In this document: in pieces, positions 46,424-57,334 of the stretch | Position numbering within the stretch: the first letter of the stretch is position 1 | Layout of the letters: the number at the start of each line of letters is the position of its first letter | Source: Raphanus sativus | Taxonomy: Eukaryota > Streptophyta > Magnoliopsida > Brassicales > Brassicaceae | DNA length: 64,000 bases | Direction: 5' to 3' | Assembly (NCBI RefSeq): GCF_000801105.2 | Contig: NC_079516.1 | Span: 43,380,908 to 43,444,907 of the forward strand | Position numbers and translations under genes: made by a program | Notes under the pieces: generated by a model | Databases searched by the model: none | Told to the model about the DNA's origin: nothing | What the model saw: the letters and a program-made list of their open reading frames with translations, nothing else

Positions 46424-46470
46424 AAGTTATCATATTTTTTGTTTACCAAAAAAAAGTTATCATATTTTTT
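46424..46470 (+). repeat. micro-insertion, 17-bp duplication
   Basis: AAGTTATCATATTTTTT occurs at 46424-46440 and 46454-46470. The insert is GTTTACC plus A6. Confidence 0.7.
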
Positions 46471-46544
46471 TTTCCATATCGGGTGATGATGAAAAATCAA
46501 TGTGTAGGATAAAAACCAATAATCCAACTGGTTTATGCAGGAAG

Positions 46545-46588
46545 AAAAGTAACTGTTTTTGTTTTAGCAAAAAAAAAGTAACTGTTTT
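46545..46588 (+). repeat. micro-insertion, 15-bp duplication
   Basis: AAAAGTAACTGTTTT occurs at 46545-46559 and 46574-46588. The insert is TGTTTTAGC plus A5, within a longer A run. Confidence 0.7.
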
Positions 46589-48278
46589 GTTATAGAAAAA
46601 AAAATTGTTATAGAGAAAAAGAAAATGTGGTTAGTGTTAAAAAAAATCAGTTTTCTAAAAAAAAAAGGATGGACACAACCTTTTATCAATAGGTCATACT
46701 GCAGAATTAATAGAATAGATGTTTCTTATATATTGATGATTTAAAATAATTTTTAAACAGTTCGCTTTTTACATATTTGAATAAGATTATTATATCAAAT
46801 TTTGAAATAGAATTCATGAGAAGTTTATGTAGTAGACTGCATGAGAAATCTACCTAATAGGCGCATGAGAAAATTTATTTCATAGTAAACTTCTCTATTA
46901 GTAGACTTTCGAAGGATAAAATCACAAAATGATTTTCTAGTTTTTTATTTGGTAATAAAAGGGTATTGGTAATTTTACTAACTGTTTAAGTTACTTTTGC
47001 ATTTTGAAATATGTAGTCTGTTTTGTATTTCAAATGAATTTGTGAGTTATATTTGGAAAATAACTAAATATGTAGCATCTTATTCAATAAGATTGGTCAA
47101 TATTAATTTGGTCAATGTTGAATTCAACTTAAATTGAATAGTTTAATTGTTTTTTGAAATAGTTTTTTTCGTTTGTGTTGAAATCAATATTTTTTATCAA
47201 AGTTTAAGCATGAGAAAGAAACACTGACGCAAATTGTTAATGTCATTTTCTTGTATACTACTGGTAATTATCATTGAAACTAAGAGCCGTACAAAAGCCC
47301 ACTGTGAAATAAGCTAACGTACGATATTTAGAAGAGGAATTCAAAGCCCACTAATAAAGAAAACAAGTTACCGTATTTAGAGAGGAAATCGCCCAACATG
47401 TTTTATTGTTTTCAAATCCAGTATATTATATGATTTCTCTGACTTTCAGGTTGAAGAAAAGATCTGTAAAACTTATACTAATATTTTAAAACTTAGTAGT
47501 TAGTAACGTAAGTTGTATATATTATAAATTCAATGTTACAGAAGAAAACAAAGTTTGGAAAATTTACACTTTGCAATTCGCAGCTGGCTAATTTTGAAGA
47601 TAAATTTGTTCATAAAAGAAACAGTACAACTTTAAAAATTTTATTTTCTACATAATAAATTTTTGTTGAACTGCAACTCCATTATTTGTTCTTAATTATG
47701 CGCATCTAAAAAATCTGACGATTAAACTGACTCCAACAATTTTTCAAATTAGTAGGATTTTTTATGCTCTAATTATTAGATTTTTACACATCCTCTAATT
47801 ATCTGCTAAATTTTAAAAATTAATTCTACACATGTGAGTCAGTGACTGCTCTCAAAACATTTTCTACCACATGCCACCTTCGTTCTTGTGGAGAATCTAT
47901 AATCGTCGACAGAAACAATCTGGTAAAGGGCAAAAGGGACAAAAAGGAGTCCTGTGAATCCTCAATAGTGAAGGCCATGTGACTAATCTTTGTCCTTTTT
48001 CTACTTCACTCTAATGATTTTAAAATCTCAATTATTTTTCTAGAAGCGCAATCTATTTTTTTTTTATCCTTAACCGAAGTTAGCCTCAAGCGGTTATAGA
48101 GGAAGCTAAGTACGAACGAATTACAAACAAACAAAAAATTCTCTGGTTAGGTTATTATTGTAAAACATTTCAAACCCTGTCGTTACTTAAATGATATTTT
48201 AAAAATCAATAGACGACCAAAATACATAAGTTTCCAATCCAACTGCAAAACACAATTTTAATATACTTTTTATGCTAA

Positions 48279-48810
48279 AACTTCTCTAATCCAACCGTAA
48301 AAAATCACACAATTTTGGTGCAAAGCTACGGTACCACACCAAATTTGATGTATTACTATTCACAATACCAAACACTATTCATACAGTACTATTCACTACA
48401 TTAAACATCATTTACTTATTTTTATTAGTAAAATATTAGTTTTATAATTATTAGTGACAAATAAAATACATATAATATAGTAAAATAAGTATATAAATCG
48501 GTATATTACATATAGTGAAATAGTTTATTTTAGTTTACTATTTTAATATTATTATATGTTAAAATTGTAGATATTTTTAAAAAATAATTATATGTGATAT
48601 ATTTTTGTTCAATATAATTACATAACAAATTTTATTTATTATATATTGATTAATAACAATTTTTTAGTTTAATAATATAAAAATAAAAAAATATAGTTTG
48701 ATGTAAATTTTGGTGTTGTGACTAGAGAATGAAAAAGTTTATTACTAGAATTACGTTAAAATGATATAGTTTCACATCAAAATAGTATTATGAGTTAGAG
48801 ATGCTCTAAC
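48279..48810. mobile_element. probable MITE, poor left end
   Basis: The right end GAGTTAGAGATGCTC followed by TAA fits the GAGCATCTC-type ends of the PIF/Harbinger MITEs elsewhere here. The left end (AACTTCTCTAATCCAACC) is a weak match. The interior is AT-rich. Confidence 0.4.
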
Positions 48811-50040
48811 GTTTTGTTCACCAGAATCACGATGTCTTATTCTATTCTTTTGTCAGGTCTTTGTATATTTATAAGTTATATAACGTTTGTTCATGCGGAA
48901 TCTACCTTTGTGTTATTGCGTGATGTAATGGACTGAAACTCAACGTCCAATTGTCCTGAAAAGTTTTGTATTTAGATGAAATTGACGCTTCTATATTGAC
49001 ACTTAATTTTTAAAGACACTTTCCACATCAGTTGATCTTGATATTATATGTTTTTAATTAATGAGGTTTATATGAAATTGACGCTTCTATATTGACACTT
49101 AATTTTTAAAGACACTTTCTGCATCAGTTATATGTTTGTTTTAAGAAAGAAGAGGTTTAATTCGATAATCAGAATTTTGAATTTATCATTCAATTTTACG
49201 ACATTAAAAGTTCAAAATTCCAGAAGCAACAAAAATAACTCTTTTGAAATTCATACTTTACGATCTTGCACACACAATATATCAATAAGAAGAATCCTGT
49301 ACGATAAACCTGCATGGGACGACGATATTGTATATAAGATCAAAAGGGTAATTTACGGTTGAAGTTTACAGTGCGCAAATACTACGCGTGTGCCATTTCA
49401 TTTGGAATTCAGTTAGTACGCTTTACAAGTGGTGGTGCACTTGCAAAACGCTTATTATCAAGGGACATATTTCATTTGGAATTCAGTTAGACGTTTTTGG
49501 AAGTTAATGGAAATAATATTTTACATCTTTGAATTAAAAAAGTAGGCCAAACTATTACATTTTCAACGATGGTAGATTATCCTAAAATCCGATTTGAGAG
49601 AGTTAAGAAAGTTAAAAAAGAGTTACTTTGTTACAAAAAAAGGAGTACCAATTTTAGTAAGATAATCATTTTTTTAGTAAGATAATCATTGAAAGAGCAA
49701 ATTTTAGTTCAACAATATTAAACCAACTATATGGTCTATATATATTAATACTAAAAACAAAATCATTTGAAAATAAACATATATTGTAATACTCTTTAAA
49801 AAAAAACAGAGAATATAGTCATATACTCACACGGCTAAATGTGCATTTCCTTACGCCTATGGTGCGTTGAAAAAAACAACTTGCGGTTACTTTGACTTTT
49901 CCAAAAGAGGAAGATTAAATTGTTTTAAAATATAATATAGTCTCCACCATTCCAACCAACCAACTTAGAAATTATTTGTCTTGCACTAACGAAACCACAG
50001 AGCTGTTCCGCATTTTCTCCGTCATTAATATGTTAGTGTA
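48811..50040. other. intergenic DNA with direct repeats
   Basis: ATGAAATTGACGCTTCTATA and the sequence after it, through AAAGACACTTTC, occurs near 48975 and again near 49074, about 100 bp apart. A 19-bp unit is duplicated in tandem at 49652-49690. No gene seen. Confidence 0.55.
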
Positions 50041-50043
50041 TTA

Positions 50044-50223
50044 AGAGCATCATTATCGGTGGGCAGTGCCCTTAACTTTTTTTTTTTTTTTTTTTTTGGT
50101 CATCAAACACTTAAGGGCACATAAGGGAGCCCTTATCTAAGGGCTGCCCTTATGTGCCCTTAAGTGTTTGATGACCAAAAAAAAAAAAAAAGTTAAGGGC
50201 TCTGCCCACCAATAATGATGCTC
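50044..50223. mobile_element. fold-back MITE, nearly perfect 180-bp palindrome
   Basis: GAGCATCATTATCGGTGGGC at the left and the near complement at the right, with TTA on both sides (50041-50043, 50224-50226). The two halves pair over almost the whole length, including an A/T-run block and the AAGTGTTTGATGACC segment. A transcript would form a long hairpin. Confidence 0.88.
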
Positions 50224-50226
50224 TTA

Positions 50227-52318
50227 ATACACATAAGTACGTATGTAGTTATATACTAAATATATCTTTATCGCTTTTATTTTATCATCATGTTCAATTT
50301 ATGATGAACTAAACCTCTAATTTTGCTTATGTAAGCCTAGATTTTTCCTTATATGATATTTTTATTTAACTATGCTGTGTCGTTTGTGTAACTAGTGGGA
50401 CGGCCTGATGTGCCATCATTTGTCTCAGTGGTGTATGTCTTTAATCTATTTACAATTTTTTTAAAATTTGATTATATCTATTTTTTTTTTATCAAGATTA
50501 TATCTATTTTATGTTTTAGTTTTGTCAGCTTATTTTGGTTTTCATTAATCAGTACATATGATATATTACTACTAGGGTCCCTTAACACTATGATAAATAC
50601 TTCTCCAATTGGTAGAGGTTTATATATCAGTGTATAAATAGTGAATATATTTATATTTATTACTGTATAAATTGGTAGGTAGATGTGTATAACTGTGTAT
50701 ATATATATAAAGGTGGCTGTATTGAATTGTATTTTTGTAAGAAAAGTACTTCGCAGAAACATTTAGAAAACTTATTAAACCGTGCACTAAGAAGTTATTG
50801 AAAAGTAATTCAAAGATAGTACCCGTTAGATCATCTTACAATTACCTAATTATCATTAAAATTGTTAACATATTTCATTCGAATTGTTTTTGTCAACATA
50901 AGATGCGATTTGTTGGGGAGGGGCGATAAACGTAATGTGGTAGTCAAGTTGAAACCGTTATTTCGAATGATGTCATTATATTTCCACTTAAGTATAATCT
51001 ATTTTTGTTTGGCAACTTTTATTACATGCATATGAACAAACCCATTATATGTAAATATAAAATATAAACCACTCAAAATACTTTTACAATTTTTTTCCTA
51101 ATAAATTCGTGTATTCCTATTAGCTTATAAATTCATTATAGCTGTGTCTTCTAAATATAAACAAGTCCTAACATTATATTTTTGTCTCGAATATTCCTGA
51201 TACTTGTAAGCTAAAAATGATGAGTTGATTATACTAAGAGATACTTTTTGATTTTCTCTTAGACTTAGAGACACTTCTTACATGTGATACACTTTGATGT
51301 GGGCCAACCACAGATTCTGGACAATTTTGTCCTTAACAGAAACAATTGTGGACAGGTAATGCGTGGATGAGTTATTTATGGACGGAGTACGGGTGATGTA
51401 TGGATGATTGATGAGTAATATATGTGGAGATAGAATGTTAATGTGTTTTATAGTAGATAATTTGGACAAATTTTCACAAAACTATACCACAATATGTGGA
51501 CATGGACTAATATTACTAAAGTTATACCACAAAACATAGACACAGACTCTTTTATCAAAACCTTCACTAAGAAAAAAAAAATTTCCGTACTAACTTCTAT
51601 TTTTTGATACAACAAGTTGTGGACTAAATCAAATCCAATACATATGTTTTTGATACATTGCTTGTTATTGCCGATAACTTTAAGGAAACCAATAATATAT
51701 GGATATAAACAAAAACAGTAGACAATGATTTATCCATAAATTTTCTACATCCACAAATAAGTGTAATCAAATCTGCCGAAGTCTCCATCAAATCGGTGTA
51801 TAACAGTTTGAAAGATGTGACTTTCAATGAGTTTAAACTGGAACTTGATCATGGTGGTGTCGGCCGTGCCGGTAATGGTGAGAAGAATGGTGGAAACATG
51901 GTTAGTGAGTTTCTCATTCTCCGAGACTATAGCGAAAAACATGCTCTTAAAAATATCAGCCAACAATTTTCGTGTTAATATGTTCATATCCACAACTAAT
52001 TTATAGTTCTACTATCCACGCTTTGGTATCCACGTCCATACTTAATTTTGTTTACATGTTAATATATAATAAATATATATGAAAATGGAACTCAAAAGAT
52101 AGATAATTTTATATGTAATTCATTATGACAATTATTTTTGTTTAATATATTTCAGAACTAAAGATAAAAGTAAATGAAACCATAAAATGGAATAAGAAAA
52201 ACAATAAAGTAGAATAAGAAAATGAGAGAGACTCATGTGAGCTAAACTCATGTTCGCTTTTTTTCTTTGGTAGGGGGTTCCAAAAGTCTTTTTGACAAGA
52301 AAATGTGTTTCTCAAGTA
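50227..52318. other. AT-rich intergenic DNA, no gene
   Basis: Short open frames only. One micro-insertion at 50470-50510. Confidence 0.5.
50470..50510 (-). repeat. micro-insertion, 15-bp duplication
   Basis: GATTATATCTATTTT occurs at 50470-50484 and 50496-50510. The insert reads TTGAT plus A6 on the minus strand. In that orientation the duplication begins AAAATAG. Confidence 0.65.
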
Positions 52319-52870
52319 CAGTAGAACCTCTATAAATTAATAATGTTGGGACTTTGAAATTTTATTAATTTATAGAGATATTAATTTACAAAAGTTTCCT
52401 TATTTAGATTTTTTTCTATTTTTAAATATTTTTATTTATAAAAAATATATTTTATTTTACCGTATGTACATTATTTAAATTTTAGAAATTTGACTTTCAT
52501 ATTGTTTTATTATCTTATTTTGTGTATATTTTTATGTTACATAGAATTGTTAAGTGGTTTTCGGTATAATTTTACCAAATATTATTAAAATATATTGAAA
52601 TGTTAAGAAAAACAAAGAATTTTCATTGTGAATATAAAACCAACAATATAATATTTAGCTTGTACTTATATAAAAATTATATATAGATAGATTATTAATT
52701 TATGATTTTAAGGGGACTATATATTTATATAGAAGTTTTAAAAATATTATTATCTTATTATTTTATCGATTTGTGTTATATTTAACACTAGCCCAATTTG
52801 GGACCGGCAAAATTTATTAATTTATAGAGATTATTAATTTATAGAGTATTAATTTATAGAGGTTCTATTG
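52319..52870. mobile_element. Emigrant-like Tc1/mariner MITE
   Basis: CAGTAGAACCTCTATAAATT at the left and the complement of CAATAGAACCTCTATAAATT at the right, bounded by TA on each side (52317-52318, 52871-52872). These ends match, from memory, those of Arabidopsis Emigrant. Length is 552 bp, non-coding, with internal repeats of ATTAATTTATAGAG. Confidence 0.8.
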
Positions 52871-52872
52871 TA

Positions 52873-53923
52873 CAAAGTGTTTTCTAATGTAATTGGAAGA
52901 TGGAAAAGTGTTTCTAAATGTAAAAAAATCAAAAATGATTACTATTTTTTTAAATGATTACTATTTGTTGCTAAAGAATCATAAATGTCGCTGCAAAATA
53001 AAAGAAGCGATGGTCTGTCTTAAATATATATCGCTGATGAAAGTATGTGGCTTAATTACTTTTTGTAGTGACATAATTCAACTGGTGTCGATTGTCGAAA
53101 GATGGTAAGTTTTTTTTTTGGTAAAAAAAAAAATATTTGTATGGTGACAATCCGATATATATGGCCCTTCAAGAGACAAATATTATTCTTTTTTTTAAGG
53201 GAAAAAATATTTGTAATTGTTTTTCTTTCTTTCGCTCATAGAAAAAAAACATTTCTAATGGTTAGTTTTTCGTTGACACAATGTTACGATAGTAGTCTGG
53301 CATTTGGTCTCGGTAAATGTCTAAATGGAAAATTAGGTGAAAATCTGATATTGTTAGTTGTTTGGTCGAAAGGATCAGTTGACAAAAAAGACAGTAGTTT
53401 TCTAGTCGTTTTCTTCTAGTCTTCTAGATTTATTTAGTCTTTCGACTGCTTGACAGTTCTGAAATTAATTAATGAAGAAGGCATGTATATATTCTTGAAG
53501 AAAAACAAAACTACAAGAGATTAGCTTCCATATTCTCGATGAGTTAGGCAATAAACGACCAGAGATAATTATATACTCACTCTGTTTCAAAATAATACAT
53601 ATTATAGGATTTTCACATTTATTAAAAAATATATTAAAACATAATTATTACTGCATAGTTTTTTGTAATTTTATGTTTTCTATATTTTTAAATCAATAAG
53701 ATTTAAAAAAATATAATTAATGTTTTTGAAAATAATAATTTTTCATTATTAATTGACAAAATATACATTAAATCTTTTAAAAATACATTTAAAAAAAACA
53801 AATTTTTTTCTTAGAATAGATGTTTTATCGAAACGGAGAGAGTATTAATAAGGAAATTTGATGAGTTTTGACCGTAGTTTCTTAAATGGGTGTTCACCGT
53901 ACATAACTCGTCCTTCTGATTAC
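52873..53923. other. intergenic DNA, no gene recognised
   Basis: The open frames at 52893-53108 and 53102-53419 lack motifs and span poly-T tracts. AAATGATTACTATTT is duplicated at 52933-52947 and 52952-52966 around TTTT. Confidence 0.45.
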
Positions 53924-54110
53924 ACTGACTTGAATATTTTTTTTTTTTTTGACGAAATTGCAAAGTATAGCTTTACATAGATGCATACTAAACTTGACTC
54001 ACCAAAGAGGAAGAAATCAAGGCTTTTGTTAGGCACAAACTCATAGACAAGTATCTTTTCTGCCCCGTCCACACAAAATCCGAGAAGCCTAACATACTGA
54101 CTTGAATATT
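53924..54110 (-). pseudogene. retro-inserted fragment of receptor-like kinase pre-mRNA
   Basis: ACTGACTTGAATATT flanks a 157-bp insert (53924-53938, 54096-54110). On the minus strand the insert first encodes [20 protein letters not shown] and then [11 protein letters not shown], the subdomain V region of a cysteine-rich receptor-like kinase (CRK/DUF26 type). The exon ends at 54003 in an intact splice donor (GTGAGT) and runs on into about 52 bases of intron, ending AATTTCGTC and then A12. Because intron is kept, a target duplication is present and a terminal A run exists, this is reverse-transcribed unspliced RNA, not a DNA duplication. In tail orientation the duplication starts AATATTC. Confidence 0.82.
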
Positions 54111-54901
54111 CTCCTAACAATTTATGTGTGTGTGTGTTAATTCGTGTGAATGTCCTTGTTATATAAATAAAGAGTAGCACAAACGTTTTGACGTATGTTT
54201 GGCAGTTATTTTCATGGATATTTGTATTATTGTATATACATGTCAAATGAAAAAAAAACATGATGTTGTATGCATTGTATGTATGTAAATACAATGTTTT
54301 CTCCTTTTCGGTAGGGGGATAATTTTTTTGGCATTCACATCCACAGTCTCTCAGCGAATTTTAGATGTTATAGATATAATGAACTGATAAAATGAAATAC
54401 CAAAACATTTATGTGAAACTTGATTCAACAACTTCATTACATCATAAAATGACAATAGCATTTTTAAAATCTTAACAAAAGTAGAAGAAACTTTTTGCGC
54501 ATGAGACAATGAGGTAAGGCTAAAGTTTCTTTTTCTTTGCAATACAATGAACTTGTATGCATGTAAATAATTTTGAATGGTAAATGTTAATCAGGGATGG
54601 ACAAATGTTCTGCTGTCTCATATGGGAATGTGCTTCCAATTATGACAATGTTTTAAATTATCTTTTCGTCAAAAAAAATGTTTTAAATTATCTTTGGAAG
54701 GAATGTTGCAAAGTTTCCATTTGAGAAAATATCAAAACTAAAATATGAATTAAAAGATAATATATATAAAATAATAGTAAATGTATTACCATATCTACTC
54801 TATTACGAACCAATCACCGGTTGATCAAGATAATACAGTAGAACTGAATCAGCATATACCAAAGTTTATCTACTCTAAAAATATATTTGATCGTGAAATT
54901 A
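54111..54901. other. intergenic DNA, no gene
   Basis: Only a micro-insertion at 54647-54695 is recognised. Confidence 0.5.
54647..54695 (+). repeat. micro-insertion, 19-bp duplication
   Basis: AATGTTTTAAATTATCTTT occurs at 54647-54665 and 54677-54695. The insert is TCGTC plus A6, the same TCGTC-A end as the kinase retro-insert at 53939. Confidence 0.7.
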
Positions 54902-55550
54902 GAGCATCATCAATGGGACTTTCTTCCCCAAAGCTCTCAAAAATATTATTCTAATCATATATTTTTTGTTTTTATGAACCAATTAGAATGAGACAAATAA
55001 GAAAGTGGTGTTCTTAAAATATGAAAACATGTTCTAAACTTTTTCTTCTCTCTCCTCTATTTATCATTTTCTTATTAATATTTTATTTGAGAACATTGGA
55101 AAAAACCTCTATTACACCATCTTCAACTCAATTCTATTTTCCTCTCTATATTTTTTTCTAAATAAAAAATTTCTATTGTTGAGATGAATTTATTTCAATG
55201 TATGTCTTTATAATAAAATTACTCTATTTATAAAGGAAAATATAGAGATATGTTGTTTTCACCTCTAAATATATAAACAAAAAGTAAAATTATTTTATAT
55301 TTTCCTTTAAAATAGAAAAACTCTATTATAGATGCATACATTAGAATAAATCTATATGTATAATATAAATCTCTATTTTAGAGGAAAATATAAAAGCATG
55401 GATTGGAAATGCTCATATTCATGTTCTTGCATCTTTCAAAAGTTTTTTTTTGACCAAAAAAAAACTTTTTCTTCTCTCTCTCTATTTATCATTTTCCTAT
55501 TAATATTTCATTTGAGAGTATTGGAGAAAAAACCTCCATTACTCATGCTC
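54902..55550. mobile_element. composite MITE: outer element, inner MITE and a duplicated segment
   Basis: The outer ends GAGCATCATCAATGG and CCATTACTCATGCTC are bounded by TTA (54899-54901, 55551-55553). An inner MITE (about 55116-55414) has ends CACCATCTTCAACTC and GGATTGGAAATGCTC. The segment from ACTTTTTCTTCTCTC to GCATCTTTCAAA is present twice, before and after the inner element, so the right part of the outer MITE plus flank was duplicated. The inner MITE then sits in the first copy. Confidence 0.65.
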
Positions 55551-55835
55551 TTACATCTTTCAAATTAATCTACGTGTGAAGTGAAATCATATTAATTCAT
55601 CGGTATATTTTCACTAATTAAAGAAAATTTGTTGTGAATACCGGTTCTGAGAATTGTAATATCTTTATATACTTTATCGCTCAATTTAAAACTTCACATT
55701 TGACATACATAGCTGATAGATTTCGTTGGATATTTATGACTCGTATCATATTATATTGTCAAATATGCCTCCTTTACTGGAAAACCACCTTTGACCCGTA
55801 AAATTATTTTGTTCTTTGAAGGTCCATCCACATAA

Positions 55836-56111
55836 GAGCACCCGCAACGCGGGATGATAGCTGAATCCTTAGCTCAAAAAGAATATTATAAAATGATGTG
55901 GGTTCTATGTTTTTTGGTTTTTGTGCCAACAAAGTGTCTTGGAGTCTTTAGCTAAGGATCAATGTTTCGGTCGGAACGTCACTGTGCGCAGGCTGCAAAG
56001 CCTCTGATTGGCCATCTCTCTTTTTTTTTTAAAGCTAAAAAAATAATAATAAAATAATATAAAGAATACATAGGTTATCGAGCCAACCGTGATACTCTGT
56101 TGCGGGTGCTC
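55836..56111. mobile_element. PIF/Harbinger-like MITE, TAA target duplication
   Basis: GAGCACCCGCAAC at the left and GTTGCGGGTGCTC at the right are perfect 13-bp inverted repeats. TAA lies on both sides (55833-55835, 56112-56114). Length is 276 bp, non-coding. Confidence 0.9.
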
Positions 56112-56114
56112 TAA

Positions 56115-56292
56115 CATCTTGTATCTTTGAAATAATAATCGATTAAAACATTATAAAATGCCTTCGAAATCTTACATTTAAAGATGCATTCATTGTTTTT
56201 AATTTAGATTAACTAAAACAACAGATATTTATTATTTCATATATATAGTAATACATTTATAATTGTTATTATCATCATTATTATTATTATTA

Positions 56293-56327
<35 letters not shown>

Positions 56328-56960
56328 TACGTCACATCTTTAGTTATTTATATCATCAATGTATTTGTTGGGGTAAATTTATATCTTTGTCAAAGAATAT
56401 AATATTTCTCTTATTTTGGTAAAACAGTTTTCTTTAATTAATTTAATAGTAAAGAAAGATGAAAAGGTTAGGCAACAAAAAGTCACACCTGCAACATTAA
56501 GATGGTCTAGATCAATTACGTACGCACATTTAGATATGCAGCATAGACATATACGTGTATATATATATACAGATGTACTCCTTCCCATCTCTGATTGTAG
56601 ATTCTTCAGATTTATAAAACTACTTAAGATTCTAATCCTATGATTATTGCGAGAACTAAAAAGAATAATCAGTGAATTTTAGAGAGAAGAAAGAGAGATT
56701 ACATTACCTTCTTCATAGGAAAGCCTTTCTTTCTTCTTCTGCATTCCTCAAACTGTATCTTCCCAAGAAACCCAACACAGAAGAAAATCAAGAAGGTACT
56801 TACTTTTCATCTTTCATAGTTATCTTTTATTTTACCCATTTTAAAGGGTTTGTTAATTCTTGTCTATATATACACAGAAACGTATTTGTGCGCTTATATA
56901 TACGTATCTCTGCCTTAACAATTGTTTTTTATGTCGGAAGTTTCGTGAATTGTTGTGGAA
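56115..56960 (+). promoter_or_regulatory. upstream region and leader of the lyase gene
   Basis: Contains a (TTA)n tract at about 56275-56330 and a TATATATATA stretch near 56560. A GA-rich leader starts near 56680, and a possible 5' UTR donor (CAAGAAG then GTACTTAC) lies near 56794. The long frame 56672-57184 crosses the true exon 1 in another frame. Confidence 0.45.
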
Positions 56961-57282
56961 ATGAAACTCGGAGCTCCGAGAAAGAAGTCAGGTTGGGTTA
57001 TGCTCCAAGTTCTTCTTCTCCATCTCCTTGTTCAAAGTGTTCATTCTCAGAAATCAGGGTATGTTTGCTCTTCACTCAAAGCTCTGTCTTTTCTCTTTTT
57101 TTTTTTGCACCCGGACCGGGCCGGGTCATGTTTTATCCGTCCCCCCTTTTTTACTTCTACTTTAAAATGCAAAAATTGGTTTGAGAAGTTTTGAATTTCT
57201 TAAGTTCACATGTTGAACTTACTAAAACAGAGGGTCTTAACTTTTTTCATCAGAAACTGGTGTTTGCTATTTTTGTCCCCAC

Positions 57283-57334
<52 letters not shown>

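Larger units (their letters stand above)
46121..48270. other. AT-rich intergenic DNA, no gene
   Basis: Contains two clear micro-insertions and nothing else I can name. Confidence 0.5.

Noticed and set aside
49652..49690. Micro-insertion candidate
   Set aside because: The 19-bp copies are separated by a single T, so this is a plain tandem duplication and was not counted.
53924..54110. Functional receptor-like kinase gene
   Set aside because: Only part of one exon is present, flanked by a target duplication. No other kinase subdomains lie nearby.
56672..57184. 170-codon plus-strand open frame
   Set aside because: It crosses lyase exon 1 in a different frame. The true exon 1 encodes a signal peptide and splices in phase.
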